DNA from: Chondrus crispus
Taxonomy: Eukaryota > Rhodophyta > Florideophyceae > Gigartinales > Gigartinaceae
Assembly (NCBI RefSeq): GCF_000350225.1
Contig: NW_005179181.1
Span: forward strand, 1 to 64,000
DNA length: 64,000 nucleotides
Direction: 5' to 3'
The position numbers and the translations under genes are program-made. Of the stretch, positions 43,467-53,836 are shown in pieces. Position 1 is the stretch's first letter. Each line of letters starts with the position of its first letter. The notes beneath the pieces are model-generated. The model was given only the letters and a program-made list of their open reading frames with translations. It was not told the DNA's origin and searched no databases.

Positions 43467-44414
43467 TCAAAAAGACAACCCACAACCCGTGACGAGGATC
43501 AGTGAGATGGCTTTCAAAGTAGGTAAGGATGGGACCGAGCTCTGCCCAAAACCCTTGGCAGACCTCAAATTGTCCCCACCATGAGGGGAGTTGATGGTAC
43601 CGGTTGGGATAGTGTGACCGAGCAATTTCCCCGCCTCAACCATTTGGTAAGCTAGGAAATATCCCGTGTCCGATCTCATCTAACGCTCGAATCGGACCGT
43701 ATGCTGGAAGAAGGGGACGTTCCCGCGTTTCGTATATCGGAAATTGAGGGGGAAGATTGCGCGCGTGTATGACAGGGCATCGTTAGTCACCGTCAGTTGG
43801 TTATGCCACAGGCGGTCCGCCTCGAGCACGGGGTCACCCCGTGTCCAGCTGAGGAGGTTGTCAAGGTAATCACGCTCCCCCTCCGTGCGATACTTCCACG
43901 TGTCACATCCGAAGGACGGAGGGATGAGGGCATCGGATAGGGATAGGTCGAGGCGGTCGAGGACGGCTTCCATGAACCGCAGGGATAGGCCCTGTCGGCC
44001 ACGAGGGGAGGAACGACGCAGGATAGAAGGGGGAATGGCGACACGGGCACGCCAATCGTAGGAGGAAATGGCTTGAAGGGGAAGGTGACCCGGCAACATC
44101 CCCGCACCGTCGGCAAAGTGGCGCCCGATGCTAGTGACGTCGCGCACGTCGATGGCGGAAAACCAAGGAGTGGCCGCGTACAGTAAGGGATAGTCGCGCA
44201 TGGATTTACCCTGGAGCTCGGCTAGTGAGGGGTATCGATAAGGGGCTGATGAAGGATGGAGATCGGGATGAAAGACCGGTTCAGGAACGTTGGTGTTCGG
44301 GGGAAGTCGGGGTATGGAAGGAAGGTCGCTAGGAATGGAAGGCGTGTGTGAGAAGCCCACACCGCGGCGACCGCGGGCGGTATGTCCGACAGTGGGATCC
44401 GATGAAGGAAACAT
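43467..44414 (-). pseudogene. Antisense gene-like ORF between pol and 3' LTR of gypsy I
   Basis: From an ATG at 44414 the frame reads through about 244 codons to a TAG at 43680-43682, then continues in the same frame to 43467. Near 43490 a one-base shift would lead into a further coherent stretch (LTEWCVKVAATLLWEAYDCW). The protein has a Pro-rich N-terminus and a globular middle with Trp/Tyr-rich segments such as YPLLYAATPWFSAIDVRD and ISSYDWRARVAIPPS. Its amino-acid make-up is like a folded structural protein, and it could be a captured or gag/env-like gene. No family is recognised. It runs opposite to gag and pol, so it would need its own promoter, perhaps antisense from the 3' LTR. Confidence 0.5.
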
Positions 44415-44512
44415 GGAGATCGTCTTACTCTCACGCGAGCGGCGACCGATGGTCGGGAGAAAAAGGAAGAAGTTGGGAAGCAAGGGAGTGAAGCCGCTGC
44501 GCGAGAGCGCTC

Positions 44513-44524
44513 AGAAGGGGGATA
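44513..44524 (+). other. Polypurine tract of gypsy I
   Basis: AGAAGGGGGATA directly abuts the TGTAGTG start of the 3' LTR, as expected for the plus-strand primer. Confidence 0.8.
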
Positions 44525-45574
44525 TGTAGTGCAATACGCACCTGGAAAGGGGGGTGAAAAGAAAGGAAATCATTTGGATACGAAAAGTAGTCCGGGTTTG
44601 GGGGACACACGTGTGAATAATTGCACAGTTTTAATTTTTAATTATTTTATTTTATTTAGTTAATTAGTTGGCATTAATTTTGCTGACACTAGATTAGATC
44701 TAGAATCTAGAGCCGGGAGCTACTGTACTCGCCCCGGCGGGGCTCTATATAACTTAGCCCTTTGACCGAACAAGTCAATAAACCAACCCGAGTTGCCGGA
44801 GTTGAATGTCGCCTTGGTCGAAGTCCGTCTCTATCAAGACGCTCCCTTTTACCTAAGCCTACGACATCCTCTATCGCTCGGGGTTCCCTTTTCTCTTTCC
44901 TTTATTTCCCTAGCCTTTTCTATCTCTAATTCTACCTATTTTTCCCTTATCTTGTGTTGGTGCCATCGGCCTCGGTTGCGACCGAACCGGTGTAGGTGTT
45001 TCGAGCCATCGGGCGACACAGTTGACGTAGCGCTGCTACTGTGACCCATTTTCCGACGGAGACCGTTGCAACGACGTCTCCCTCGAAGGGCTCCGTCGTA
45101 TTACGAGCCAGTGTTGGTACCATCGGTGTCGGTTGCGACCGAACCGGTGTAGGTGTTTCGAGCCATCCGGCGGCACGGTTGACGTAGCGCTGCTACTTTC
45201 ATTTCATCCCGTCGGGCTGCGTTGCGACGCCCCCGTCGAAGGCCTTGTCGCGTTACAAGGTGTCGAAGAAGCTCAACGAGCATTGGCCTTACAACCCAGT
45301 GGAACCGGGGTACCTACGTACGCGCCCCACTCCACACTCGTCGAGCAGATCTCTTCGCAAGTCTCTACCACACCGATCCTGGGCCGGGCTATTTCTCTGT
45401 GCCCCCCCCATCAAGGATCCGAGCTACTACGAGTCGCAAGCTCGTTTAAACGGAGAAGGGAGAGTCGGACACTCCGTAGCGCTGTGCCATCTGCAGTTCT
45501 TCTTTTTGTTGCTGTTGTTGTTTTTGCTGGACCATCGGACCGCGGTCTCTGCCCGACAGGCGCATTGCACTACA
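44525..45574 (+). repeat. Gypsy I 3' LTR
   Basis: 1050 bp, matching 31001-32055 throughout. Visible differences are about seven substitutions and a C tract five bases shorter. Its right end CTACA is followed by the second ATTCC. Confidence 0.95.
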
Positions 45575-45643
45575 ATTCCGCCTACTGTACAAAGCGGTCG
45601 ACATCCTGCACACGGGTTGGTGCTGGGTATGCCTCTCTCTTTT
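45575..45643 (+). repeat. Left terminal repeat of retroelement I, second part, with right ATTCC
   Basis: It begins with the right copy of the ATTCC target duplication (45575-45579). It continues GCCTACTGTACAAAGCGG..., matching 49685-49755 until the two diverge after CTCTCTCTTT. Confidence 0.88.
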
Positions 45644-45740
45644 CCAAGAGAGTCCCCAGAAGTCTGGCGGTAGGCAACTTTCTAGTGCGGTCAAACGAGT
45701 AAGACCACGCGCCGTTCAGTTCAGCTCAAAGCCGATCAAC

Positions 45741-46417
45741 ATGGCCTCATTCGAAGGAAACATCGCCATTGTAGAGGACCTCCTCGTCAAGGCTCGCGAG
45801 ATAGCAAAGGGAAAAAGCATCTCGGAAGCTGGCATCGACGCAAAATGGATGCGTGCGTACGGCACCATCGCCCGTCGCTGCCGCGATGACAAGGACTTCG
45901 GGCTCACCCGCTACCCCTATGAACAAAGACCCGCTGTAGCCGCATTCAACGGTGGATTTTTCGAACACCGGGCCTGGCAACCGCGCCAAGACATGTAAAA
46001 GTTCCAATCCATGCGCCCGGTGAGTGAGTACGAGGCTAACTACGTCATGCGTCCGGGTATTGGATGGCATTCCATCAGGCAGCCATCTCTCTCCGTGAGG
46101 AGCGACTCCAAGAGAAGAACGAAGCTGAAGCTAGTCTATTCGACGTTTGGGCAATCATTGCAATCCATTATGGGCTTCGAGTTACGGGTCTACGAACTGA
46201 GTTCTTCAAGATGGCCGCCCGAGACCCGGCTTATGCCAAGATGATCCTTCCCAGCTTGGAGCAGCGTACCAACATTCCCGCCTCCGATGACCTTGTGGAG
46301 CCAATGGAGCGACTCGAAAGACATTTGACTACCCAACTCATGAAGTCGGTAGCTACCCTCAACGCCACCAATGCGACGAAACGCTCTGGCAAGGGAGGCT
46401 CCGGCGGGGGCCAGTAG
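45741..46417 (+). pseudogene. ORF1 (gag-like) of retroelement I
   Basis: It starts at an ATG at 45741. There is a TAA at 45996-45998 and a one-base frameshift near 46060, after which the second half (46064-46417) is open. It aligns well with ORF1 of retroelement II (59208-60035). Shared landmarks are YPYE..P.V.AF..GFF, WMAFH.AA.SLR.E, DVWA..AI.YGLRV, DLVEP.E and TQLMK.VATL.A.NATKRS. Conservation between two diverged copies indicates selection on this protein in active relatives. The role is probably structural (gag-like) by position; no domain is recognised. Confidence 0.75.
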
Positions 46418-46482
46418 TCGCCATCGGAAAGCGGCGCCCTCTTTGGTTCGACACTCAGCGTCGAGTCGGAGCATGGCGCCAA

Positions 46483-48383
46483 TTGGGTTGCTCCGACTTT
46501 CTCATTCGAGCAATCCAGTTCGGGATATTCGAAACCCCTTCTTCTCCCTTTCGACGAGGGCATGGGGAGGTGATGGGGAATATCCCGCAAAGCGAGGAAG
46601 ACTTGGCCTTTGCGTCAGTCGACCTCGAGGAGGGCTGCAGAACCGGCATATACCGCGAGGTAAGCAAGTTCTATGCGGAGAAGGCTATGGAGAAAGAATC
46701 GATCATTTCCTCCGCATTTGTTGTCTGGCAGGAAAGCTCAGAAGGACGAAAGGGCCGATTCGTGGTAAATTTGAGCAAGCAATCCAAACATTGGGAGAAG
46801 GGATCGGTCCGGATGGAATCCGTGTCGGGTTTCGCCACAGAGATACAGCGATTGGACCACTTCTTTCAATGGACATCAGAAAGGGATATCGGCACTTTCG
46901 CCTCGCGCCGCAGATGAGGGATTGGTTCATCTTCCACTATGCCGGGAGGTATTATCAGTTCGTGGCTCTGCCATTTGGATGGGGAAGATCTCCCCTCTGG
47001 TTCACCCAGTTGATGGCGCCCTTTGTCAAAGAATTGAGGCGTTCAGGACTCCGTGTACTGGCATATCTGGACGACTTTCTATTGGTTCCAACGACATCGG
47101 GTATCGTGTCCAGGCCCGAAGATTGTCTCCGGGCGGCCAAGTTCGTGGACGCTCTAATGCTCCGACTCGGCCTCACACGGCACCCGACGAAAGGGGGAGT
47201 GGAAGGGCAGTCAAGTTATCGAGCACCTTGGAATGGTGCTCGACAGTCGGAGCATGCGTTTCTTTATCGCTCCTCGAAAGTTAGAGCGCGTAAAGAAGCT
47301 GGCGCGGAAGCTTCTTCGCGAAGTTCGGCAAGGGCGACGGTGGGTTGGCAAGAAAGGGTTGGCACACTTTTTTGGTGTGTGTGTCTCACTTACCCTACCC
47401 TAGCCATGCCTTGGGCACGGTTTTACACACGTTCTTTATACTGGGACATGTCTGTCTCTCGACAGAGAGATGCCCGGGGGCGAGTGCGCCTCAGTCATCA
47501 GAGCATTCGAGATCTGCTCAAGTGGCAGGATTTGGCGAAAGGGGAGCTGGCTGGGAGGCCAATGGTACCTCCCGAACCACTGGCGGCGATGCATACGGAT
47601 GCTGCCGACGTGGGGTATGGGCGGACGCTCAACGTGGAGAACCTCAGCCCTGGTGTGGACGGACCTTGGCGTGCACAAGGTGTATGGAGCTGGAAGGACA
47701 GAGCGGAAAGCATCAGCTACCGCGAGCTGAAAGCAATCCGAATGTTTCTGTCTGGTCCCCTACGAAAGCAACTTGTGGCGTCGGGAAAACGAAGCTTGCT
47801 TTTGCACATCGACAACCAGCCTGTCGTCCACATCGCCAACGCACTTGTCTCGGCCAGTCGTCCAATGATGCGCGAGCTACGGCGGCTCAAGGCAGTGTTG
47901 GATCATCACGGTATCCAGATAAGAGCAGATTGGATCCCGTCCGTGGCCAACAAGTTTGCAGATGGCCTATCGCGACGCTTCCCCACCGGCGACCTGCAGA
48001 TAAGGCGGCAGCTGCGGCGTTCCGTGCAGGCTGGGATGAGAGCGCCGTTAGACGTCTTCCCGTATCGCCCCGCCGGGGAACATCCCGTGTTCCTTCGACG
48101 CCAAGCCTTCGCCGAGCTAGCCGCAGACTGGGACAAGGGCGAAGTTCGCTTGCTTTGCCCACCGGTGGAGCTGATCTCGCCCACGGTACACAAGCTGAGA
48201 CAGACGGGCGCCCCGGCGATCTTGCTGATTCCGGAGTGGCCACGGCAGGCCTGGCACGCAGCAGCACTCCAACTGGCGACACGGACGGAGGTCCTGGAGA
48301 CGCTGCCGGAGGCGATCTGGGCGGCTCACCGCCGCCTGAACCCTCGCTGGCGACTACGGCTGTTGGAGATCAACCTCGCGTAA
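46483..48383 (+). pseudogene. RT-RNase H (ORF2) of retroelement I
   Basis: The N-terminal part (46483 to about 46860) reads FLIRAIQFGIFETP...FVVNLSKQSKHW in one frame, then shifts. RT proper follows: SMDIRKGYRHFRL, ALPFGWGRSPLWFTQLM and AYLDDFLLV. A second shift affects about 47190-47350. RNase H has HTDAADVGYGRTL, YRELKAI and HIDNQPVVHI, followed by IPSVANKFADGLSRRF. This is the DIRS-type arrangement, without a protease and without DDE integrase. The C-terminal 100 residues form a module also seen in retroelement II (FPYRPAGEHPVF...). Confidence 0.85.
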
Positions 48384-48403
48384 GCGTCAGAGCGGCTGCC
48401 CGG

Positions 48404-49561
48404 ATGGCTTTAGCGGATGCAGCTGTGCAGCGTACTTGCAAGCTGGCACCGACACCCGGTGGTCTCATGTCAGCACGTTTGCTCAACGAGTTTGCCTGGA
48501 GTTCACGGACTGCGTCTACTAGAAACTCGCAATTGGCGGCATGGATAGAGTTTTGTGGCGCTGAGGACCGTGCTCCGCTTCCTGTGACAGAAGCGCATAT
48601 GGTCGCCTTGGTGGGTTGGCTCGCGCTCGAGCGCCGGGCTGGGCGACGTCGTGTTGGCAGTTCCTCTCTCCCACAGTATTTGTCGGCCGTTCGTCAAATG
48701 CAGTTGCTACTCACAGGTGTCCCCGTGCCGTCCTACCCGTTCTTGGAACATGTGCGAAGAGGGTATTGCAAGTGGGAGGAGGCAAATTTTCCGCAGGAGG
48801 CTGTCCGATGTGGCATTGACGCCACCATCGTGCAGAAGATATGGGGATTGGGTATGACGACTACCAATCCCTCGCTTCTCCGCGATTCAGCAATGTGCGT
48901 TTTTGCGTATTGTGTGAATGGCCTCCGCGAGAGTTCCGTGACTTCCATTGTCGCCGCCGATGTTGAGGTCGCGGATTCTGAGATGCGCGCGCCATTGTCT
49001 GTTGTTAAGGGGCAAAACACCAGTCAGGTTCCGCTCGTTCGCTATTCACGCCTCTCTGACCTTGCTTCTCCTTTGGACCTCTGGATTCGATGGTCACATG
49101 CACGGGGCCATCACAAGCGGTTCTTCGCTCTGGACAGCGAAGCGGCGATTGCCAGCAGACAGTCTCTCACACGCGCATTGCAGAGCTGTCTGCAAGTTTT
49201 GGGCATCTCCCCGCCGGCTGGGGGTAAATACACGTCACATTCGCTTCGTATTGGTTCGCATAGGGAGCAGGTTCTGCTCGGTTTTGTGTTGGAAGTCCGG
49301 TAAGCCCGCTTTGGGTGGGACCCGCGCAGCCAAGAAATGGCCGCGCTCTACTTTGACCGCACAATCAAGGTTTCGGCCGCATCCTTCCGGTTGTTCGGTG
49401 GGCCAGCTGGCACCAGCCCCCCCGCTTCCCCCACTCTCGCTTACGCTCGGCGGCCGTTTCGCTTCTCGTCCCCTGTGTGTTCTGGTCTGCTCCGGGTGAT
49501 ATTCACCGCAGGCGGTGGTATCCGTGGGGTTTCGTCTTGTGTAGACGTATGTTTATGCTGA
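48404..49561 (+). pseudogene. Tyrosine recombinase of retroelement I, one in-frame stop
   Basis: From an ATG at 48404 (the frame opens earlier and overlaps ORF2) through a TAA at 49301-49303 to 49561. The N-terminal SAM-like domain contains WLALERRAGRRRVGSSSL. The catalytic domain shows Arg in NGLRESSVTSI, the HSLRIGSH box (HxxR) and, just past the TAA, MAALYFDRTIK with the nucleophile Tyr. The TAA therefore separates the tyrosine from the rest of the active site and would inactivate this copy. Such recombinases integrate the circular cDNA of DIRS-like elements without target duplications. Confidence 0.85.
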
Positions 49562-49755
49562 TGAAACGACATCTCATTGGATAGCGAGGATTGCCAGTCG
49601 CGATCTGGAATAACACGATCCGTACGATTGATCCGGATTGGATCTGAATCTGGATCAGCAGCGCCGCCGCCGTCGCCGCTGTACATTCCGCCTACTGTAC
49701 AAAGCGGTCGACATCCTGCACACTGCTTGGTGCTGGGTATGCCTCTCTCTTTCCC
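49530..49755 (+). repeat. Right terminal repeat of retroelement I (empty site for gypsy I)
   Basis: It matches 30841-31000 joined to 45575-45643. At 49685-49689 it has a single ATTCC, so it shows the target site as it was before gypsy I inserted in the left repeat. Confidence 0.93.
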
Positions 49756-49858
49756 GCCCGCCAGCCCTTCTTACAGACTCATACCTCTCTCTTTGATTGT
49801 GCTGAAACTTGCTTTACAGTGCGATCAGGTTTTGGGGTTTATAAGTTCCGATTTCGGC

Positions 49859-49887
49859 CCCGCCGTACCGGCAGCCGGTACGGCGGG
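49859..49887. repeat. 14-bp perfect hairpin with 1-nt centre
   Basis: Bases 49859-49872 pair exactly with 49874-49887 (CCCGCCGTACCGGC arms) around a single A. It lies about 100 bp beyond the right terminal repeat of retroelement I. Confidence 0.85.
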
Positions 49888-50162
49888 TGTTAAAGGGGGC
49901 AGGGTTTCGAAAATATAGGGGGCAATGGGGAGCTCCAGTCCCCGAGTTCGAAGCGTGCGCCTGCGAACTTTTGTTTTGCCATTTTCTTCATTTTACCGTT
50001 TCCCTCCTTTGTAGTCACTACTGTAGTCGAACGGGTAACCGGCGTATCCGTTGTATCCACTACTGTAGCTTGTTCTCTTCCGCTAGCCTGTCCCGGGGTC
50101 GGTTAGTGGCACGATCGCACGTAAAGATTGTCGTTTCACATTTGGTAATGGGTTAATTAAAC

Positions 50163-50235
50163 CCCATCTTGTGTAGCCGGTTATGCTGATGAAACTGCAT
50201 GCATGAATAGCGAGGCTGTTCCTTCTACACCCCTT
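50163..50235 (+). repeat. Orphan terminal motif of a tyrosine-recombinase retroelement
   Basis: CTTGTGTAGCCGGTTATGCT, then GATGAAACTGCATGCATGAATAGCGAGG, resembles the motif starting the terminal repeats at 30846 and 49532 and the one at about 62939-62998 before the right repeat of retroelement II. No coding region accompanies it, so it is a solo or truncated terminus. Confidence 0.6.
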
Positions 50236-50604
50236 ACCGCATTTAGTGTCACGCAAAATATTTCGGTGTGGGCCCACCGCTTTAGAGCTACGCATATTAG
50301 TGCAAGTTACACTATTTGATCCGTTGCACTATTCACTGCTGAGCGTATCTAATGTAAGTTACATTATATACTTCTTTTCATAAATGTAACAACAAGACGG
50401 TACCAGATGCACTGAATATTGCCTATTCCTGAGCCCCACTCTCCGTAGCTACTCTTCCTTCAAAGTACTCCCAGTGCATCGTCACTATGCGCTGTAAATC
50501 TGGAGTCAGCTGAAACACCTCCCAAACGCCGTTAGTGTTTAGAGAGATCCCAGTCATTATCATGCCTTTCCGAGCATAGGTAAGACCATCGGCATCACGG
50601 TGCC

Positions 50605-50984
50605 TGCAACAGAAGTTTACTCCAAAAGGTCGATGCCCCCTCTTTACTCAAGTCTCTTCATTTCCCTACACTAAATAGCCGAGCTACGGGGCGGCCGTAA
50701 AACCGAATCTACTCAATCTTCTTCCCTCCACGTCAGCCATCCTTGCCTACAGCCCGGCTGTGCTCAGGCACATTCTGTCCGGGCTGTTTCACGCAGAAGG
50801 CGGCACGGCGATTCCCTGACAGCTCCCTTCATATTTCGATCCGCCAGGCATGCCTCTCGCTGATTCGGCGAGAGCACCCCACGTATCCGAAAACGATAGA
50901 AAATAAACTCTCCGGCTCATCTGGGGGAGCACTGTTTTGTTGACATCCTGGATCCCAACGCTCGCTACCGTTACGATTGCTACA
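50605..50984 (-). repeat. Gypsy II 3' LTR
   Basis: On the plus strand this runs from TGCAACAGAAG to GATTGCTACA. It matches 55485-55864 with a small number of substitutions. Confidence 0.92.
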
Positions 50985-51016
50985 CCATTCCCACCCCTTC
51001 GCGATTGACGCCCTCG

Positions 51017-51781
51017 TCAATGAAGATGTGAAAGCAAATTGTGCTCAATGATGTAGTCATGAAATGCTGAAGTCAAGGCGCCATTGGCGTCCACGAAGTC
51101 ACGAGTAGGGTGCCATGCAGCCTCATGCTGAGGTGCACCCTTCATTATGGTAAGCCATTGATATCCACGGCCTCGTTTTCGATGCCCCAAAATCTGGTCT
51201 ACCACAAACTCCAGCTGTCCGGACGCCCTTGGGACATGATCGGGGCGCGATTGCACTGGTTGGCTAATGTCATGGGGTTGTCTGCGGAACGGGGCGGTAC
51301 GCACAACATGCACAACCGGATGTATGCGCAAATTAGACGGAAGCTGTAGCCGAACTGCGCTCTTTCCAATTATCTCCAGTACGGTAAATGGCCCGAACCT
51401 CTTTGCACTTAGCTTGTCAGAGGGTTGGCGGCGGGATAACGCATCCGTGAATAATGTTTTGTGAATCCACACCTTGTCTCCGACCTTATACGATGCGGGG
51501 CGGTACTTTTGCGCACTGTACGCACTCTGTTGTGCCTTAGCTAGTTGATGACAGAACCGCGCATCTTAAAGACCAGATTTAAGCATTTCTTTCAATTCAT
51601 GAACACTCTCTAATGGCGTATCTTTCGCGAACATATCCAATGGCGATCTGGGATTCCATCCCAGATCAATCTCAAACGGACTACACCCTAGATCATCAGA
51701 AATAGAAGAGTTGTACGCGAATTCTGCAGCGGGGAGAAGCCTGTCCCAATCATCTTGACGTAACGAATAATAGCAACGCAA
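51017..51781 (-). pseudogene. Integrase C-terminus and chromodomain-like end of gypsy II
   Basis: The segment 51566-51781 (LLPAAEFAYNSSISDDLG, PFEIDLGWNPRSPLDM) is the end of the integrase core. The segment 51017-51472 has the SH3-like GPFTVLEIIGKSAVRLQLP block and then EFVVDQILGHRKRGRGYQWL, a diverged chromodomain. The pieces are separated by stops and a frameshift. Confidence 0.8.
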
Positions 51782-51787
51782 GTAATT

Positions 51788-52900
51788 CTACACCATTCTG
51801 TTCATAACCTCTGACGAGCCATCAGTTTGCGGGTGATGGCTCGTTGACATCTGAGTGTGTATATCACATATCGACATCAAATGTGACCAAAACTTGGATG
51901 TGAACTTGGGATCACGGTCGCTCACGAGATTATCCGGCAGTCCATGGTGGCGAAAGATGTTGTGGAAAAATGACTCCGCCACTTCCACCGCTGTGTCCGT
52001 TTCATGAGACGGCACAAAATGTACCCGTCTCGAAAGGCGGTCGACCCAGGTGGCAATTGCATCAAATCCTCTGGCTGTCTTTGGTAGACAGACGATGAAA
52101 TCGGTCGTCAACGATCCCCAGCGACGTGTAGGCACATCCAGCGGTGTGGGTTCAGTCAGCTTCTTCTTCTGTGCCGTGTCCTTCTGTTGCTGGCAAATAA
52201 GACATCCATGTACATATTTATTGACGTCCTTAGTTCTGTTCTTCCAATGGTAGGCATCTAATCGGCACAACGTTTTTGAAAACGCAAAGTGGCCTGCGAT
52301 TCTGCAATCGTGTGCTAAATGCAACAAGTCACGGACACACCTGCGAGGAACACATACCTTGTCCTTCAGATAAAGCAGCCCCTCATCCAAGCGTAACAGC
52401 GGAAGTAAGCGAAGGACACGATTGCGCTGGACTTTATCACTTGGAAGTTCTTGTCTCTGCCCTTTTACGACAGGGCCGAATATCTGGTCCGTGTCGTACT
52501 CCCTTTCAAATTTGAGATCTAGAGCGAGAGATGATAGTTGCATGTTGGTCACAGAGGGACCTAGTTTCTGCATGACGTGTGGCGCGCGAGACAACACATC
52601 TCCAAGCACGTGCACTCGTCCGGGCTTCAGATTCATGCGCAAAATGCCGAATTGCGATAACAAGTTCAGCCACCGCGCCTCCTTTCGGTTCATATTAGGC
52701 TTCGAGAAGAAGTTTAGCAAAACCTGATTGTCCGTAAACACTTCAAATGACGAACCCTCCAGATAGCAGCGAAATCTCTTGAGAAAATAGACCAAAGCGA
52801 GTAACTCTCTCTCATTAGCAGTGTAATCTTCCTCCGCAGTCGACAACTTCTTCGAGTAATAGGTCACCCTGTCACTTCCATTCTGATCCAACTGTGTCAA
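51788..52900 (-). pseudogene. RNase H and integrase core of gypsy II
   Basis: 370 open codons. RNase H tail features are YYSKKLSTAEEDY, NERELLALV and VFTDNQVLL. The integrase zinc domain has H...H in LAHDCRIAGHFAF and CLICQQQK. The catalytic core has D in TTDFIVCLP, D in VSDRDPKFTS and E in DGSSEVMNRM. This is the longest surviving frame of the element; its RT continues upstream in other frames. Confidence 0.88.
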
Positions 52901-52933
52901 CGTTCCCCCAACAGCTTTCTGAGAGGCGTCTAC

Positions 52934-53815
52934 GTGTCAACGGAATGGCTTACTCCAATCCGGAGATTTGTGGATGGGTGCTGTGGTAAGAGCCTCCTTG
53001 AGCATCAAAAACGCCCGGTCACATTGGCTGTTCCAGCATTAGATGCCGGATCCTTTCTTCGTGAGCGCTGTCAGTGGCGCGGCGACCTCCCAAGAGACGC
53101 GGATAAACCATCGAAAGAATTGGAGAAGCCCAATAGAACTGCGTACTTCTGTCAATGATTGCGGACGAGGGCAGCTTGTCACGACTTCTATCTTATCCGG
53201 GTTGACGCGGATACCTTCCGTCCCCACAATCATCCCCAGGAACTCTGTCTCCTCAGTTAAGAAGACTCACTTCTTCGGAGAGACATGAAGTTCCTCCGCC
53301 AGCAATCGAGAGAGCACGATCTCCAGATGTCGGAAGTGCTCCTCAGCATTTATGCTGAAGACGAGCAGATCATCCATATATACCATAAAAACATCTATAC
53401 AGTCGTAAAATATTCGGTTCATCAAGGTCTGGAAGGTAGCAGGTGCATTGCACAACCCCATGGGCATTACAAGGTACTCAAATTGCCCATACTTGGTATT
53501 AAAAGCGGTCTTCTCGATATCCTCCGGTCGGACACGTATCTGATGGAATCCGGTTTTCAGATCCAGCTTGGAGAAGACAGCAGCCTTTCCAAGGCGATCG
53601 AACATCTCGTCAGCTCAGGGTAAGGGAGTGTTGTTCCGCTTTGTGATTCGATTGAACGCGCAATAATCTACGACTGCACGTAGACTTCCTTTATGCTTAA
53701 CAAGGAAAAGGGAGGCCCCGAAAGGGGATTTGCCGCGCCTTATCTTGCCACTCCTGAGGAGGTCCGCGACATAGCCTTTCACTGCGACGAGCTCGGCAGG
53801 GGATAACTGGTACAA
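52934..53815 (-). pseudogene. Reverse transcriptase of gypsy II, fragmented
   Basis: Three pieces in different frames. 53615-53815 has SPFGASLFLVKHKGSLRAVV. 53267-53605 has FSKLDLKTGFHQI, MGLCNAPATFQTLMNRI and VYMDDLLVFS (a YMDD form). 53039-53233 has IRVNPDKIE and SSIGLLQFFRWFI, the thumb and connection. Each fits the Ty3/gypsy RT. Confidence 0.85.
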
Positions 53816-53836
53816 AGGCCGTAAAGGAGGCTTTGC

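Larger units (their letters stand above)
31001..45574 (+). mobile_element. Complete Ty3/gypsy chromodomain LTR retrotransposon (gypsy I)
   Basis: The element has 1.05-kb LTRs at both ends (31001-32055, 44525-45574) with TGTAGTGCAAT...ATTGCACTACA termini, a 5-bp ATTCC target duplication, gag, pol in the order protease-RT-RNase H-integrase-chromodomain, and a polypurine tract before the 3' LTR. It is unusually long (14,574 bp) because about 5.5 kb lies between pol and the 3' LTR. By eye the LTRs differ by about seven substitutions and one C-tract length change, so insertion is recent. Yet pol has two in-frame TGA codons. Confidence 0.96.
45575..49755 (+). mobile_element. Tyrosine-recombinase retroelement I (DIRS/Ngaro-like), main body
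   Basis: The element starts at 30841, is interrupted by gypsy I, and resumes here. It has a gag-like ORF1, a DIRS-type RT/RNase H, a tyrosine recombinase instead of a DDE integrase, and direct terminal repeats of about 229 bp (30841-31000 plus 45575-45643) and 226 bp (49530-49755). Frameshifts and stops occur in every ORF, so this copy is defective. Confidence 0.9.
49756..50604. other. Intergenic remnant DNA between retroelement I and gypsy II
   Basis: No gene is recognised. It holds a 14-bp-armed hairpin (49859-49887), an orphan copy of the retroelement terminal motif (about 50163-50235) and a short AT palindrome TAATGTAAGTTACATTA at 50350-50366. Confidence 0.5.
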
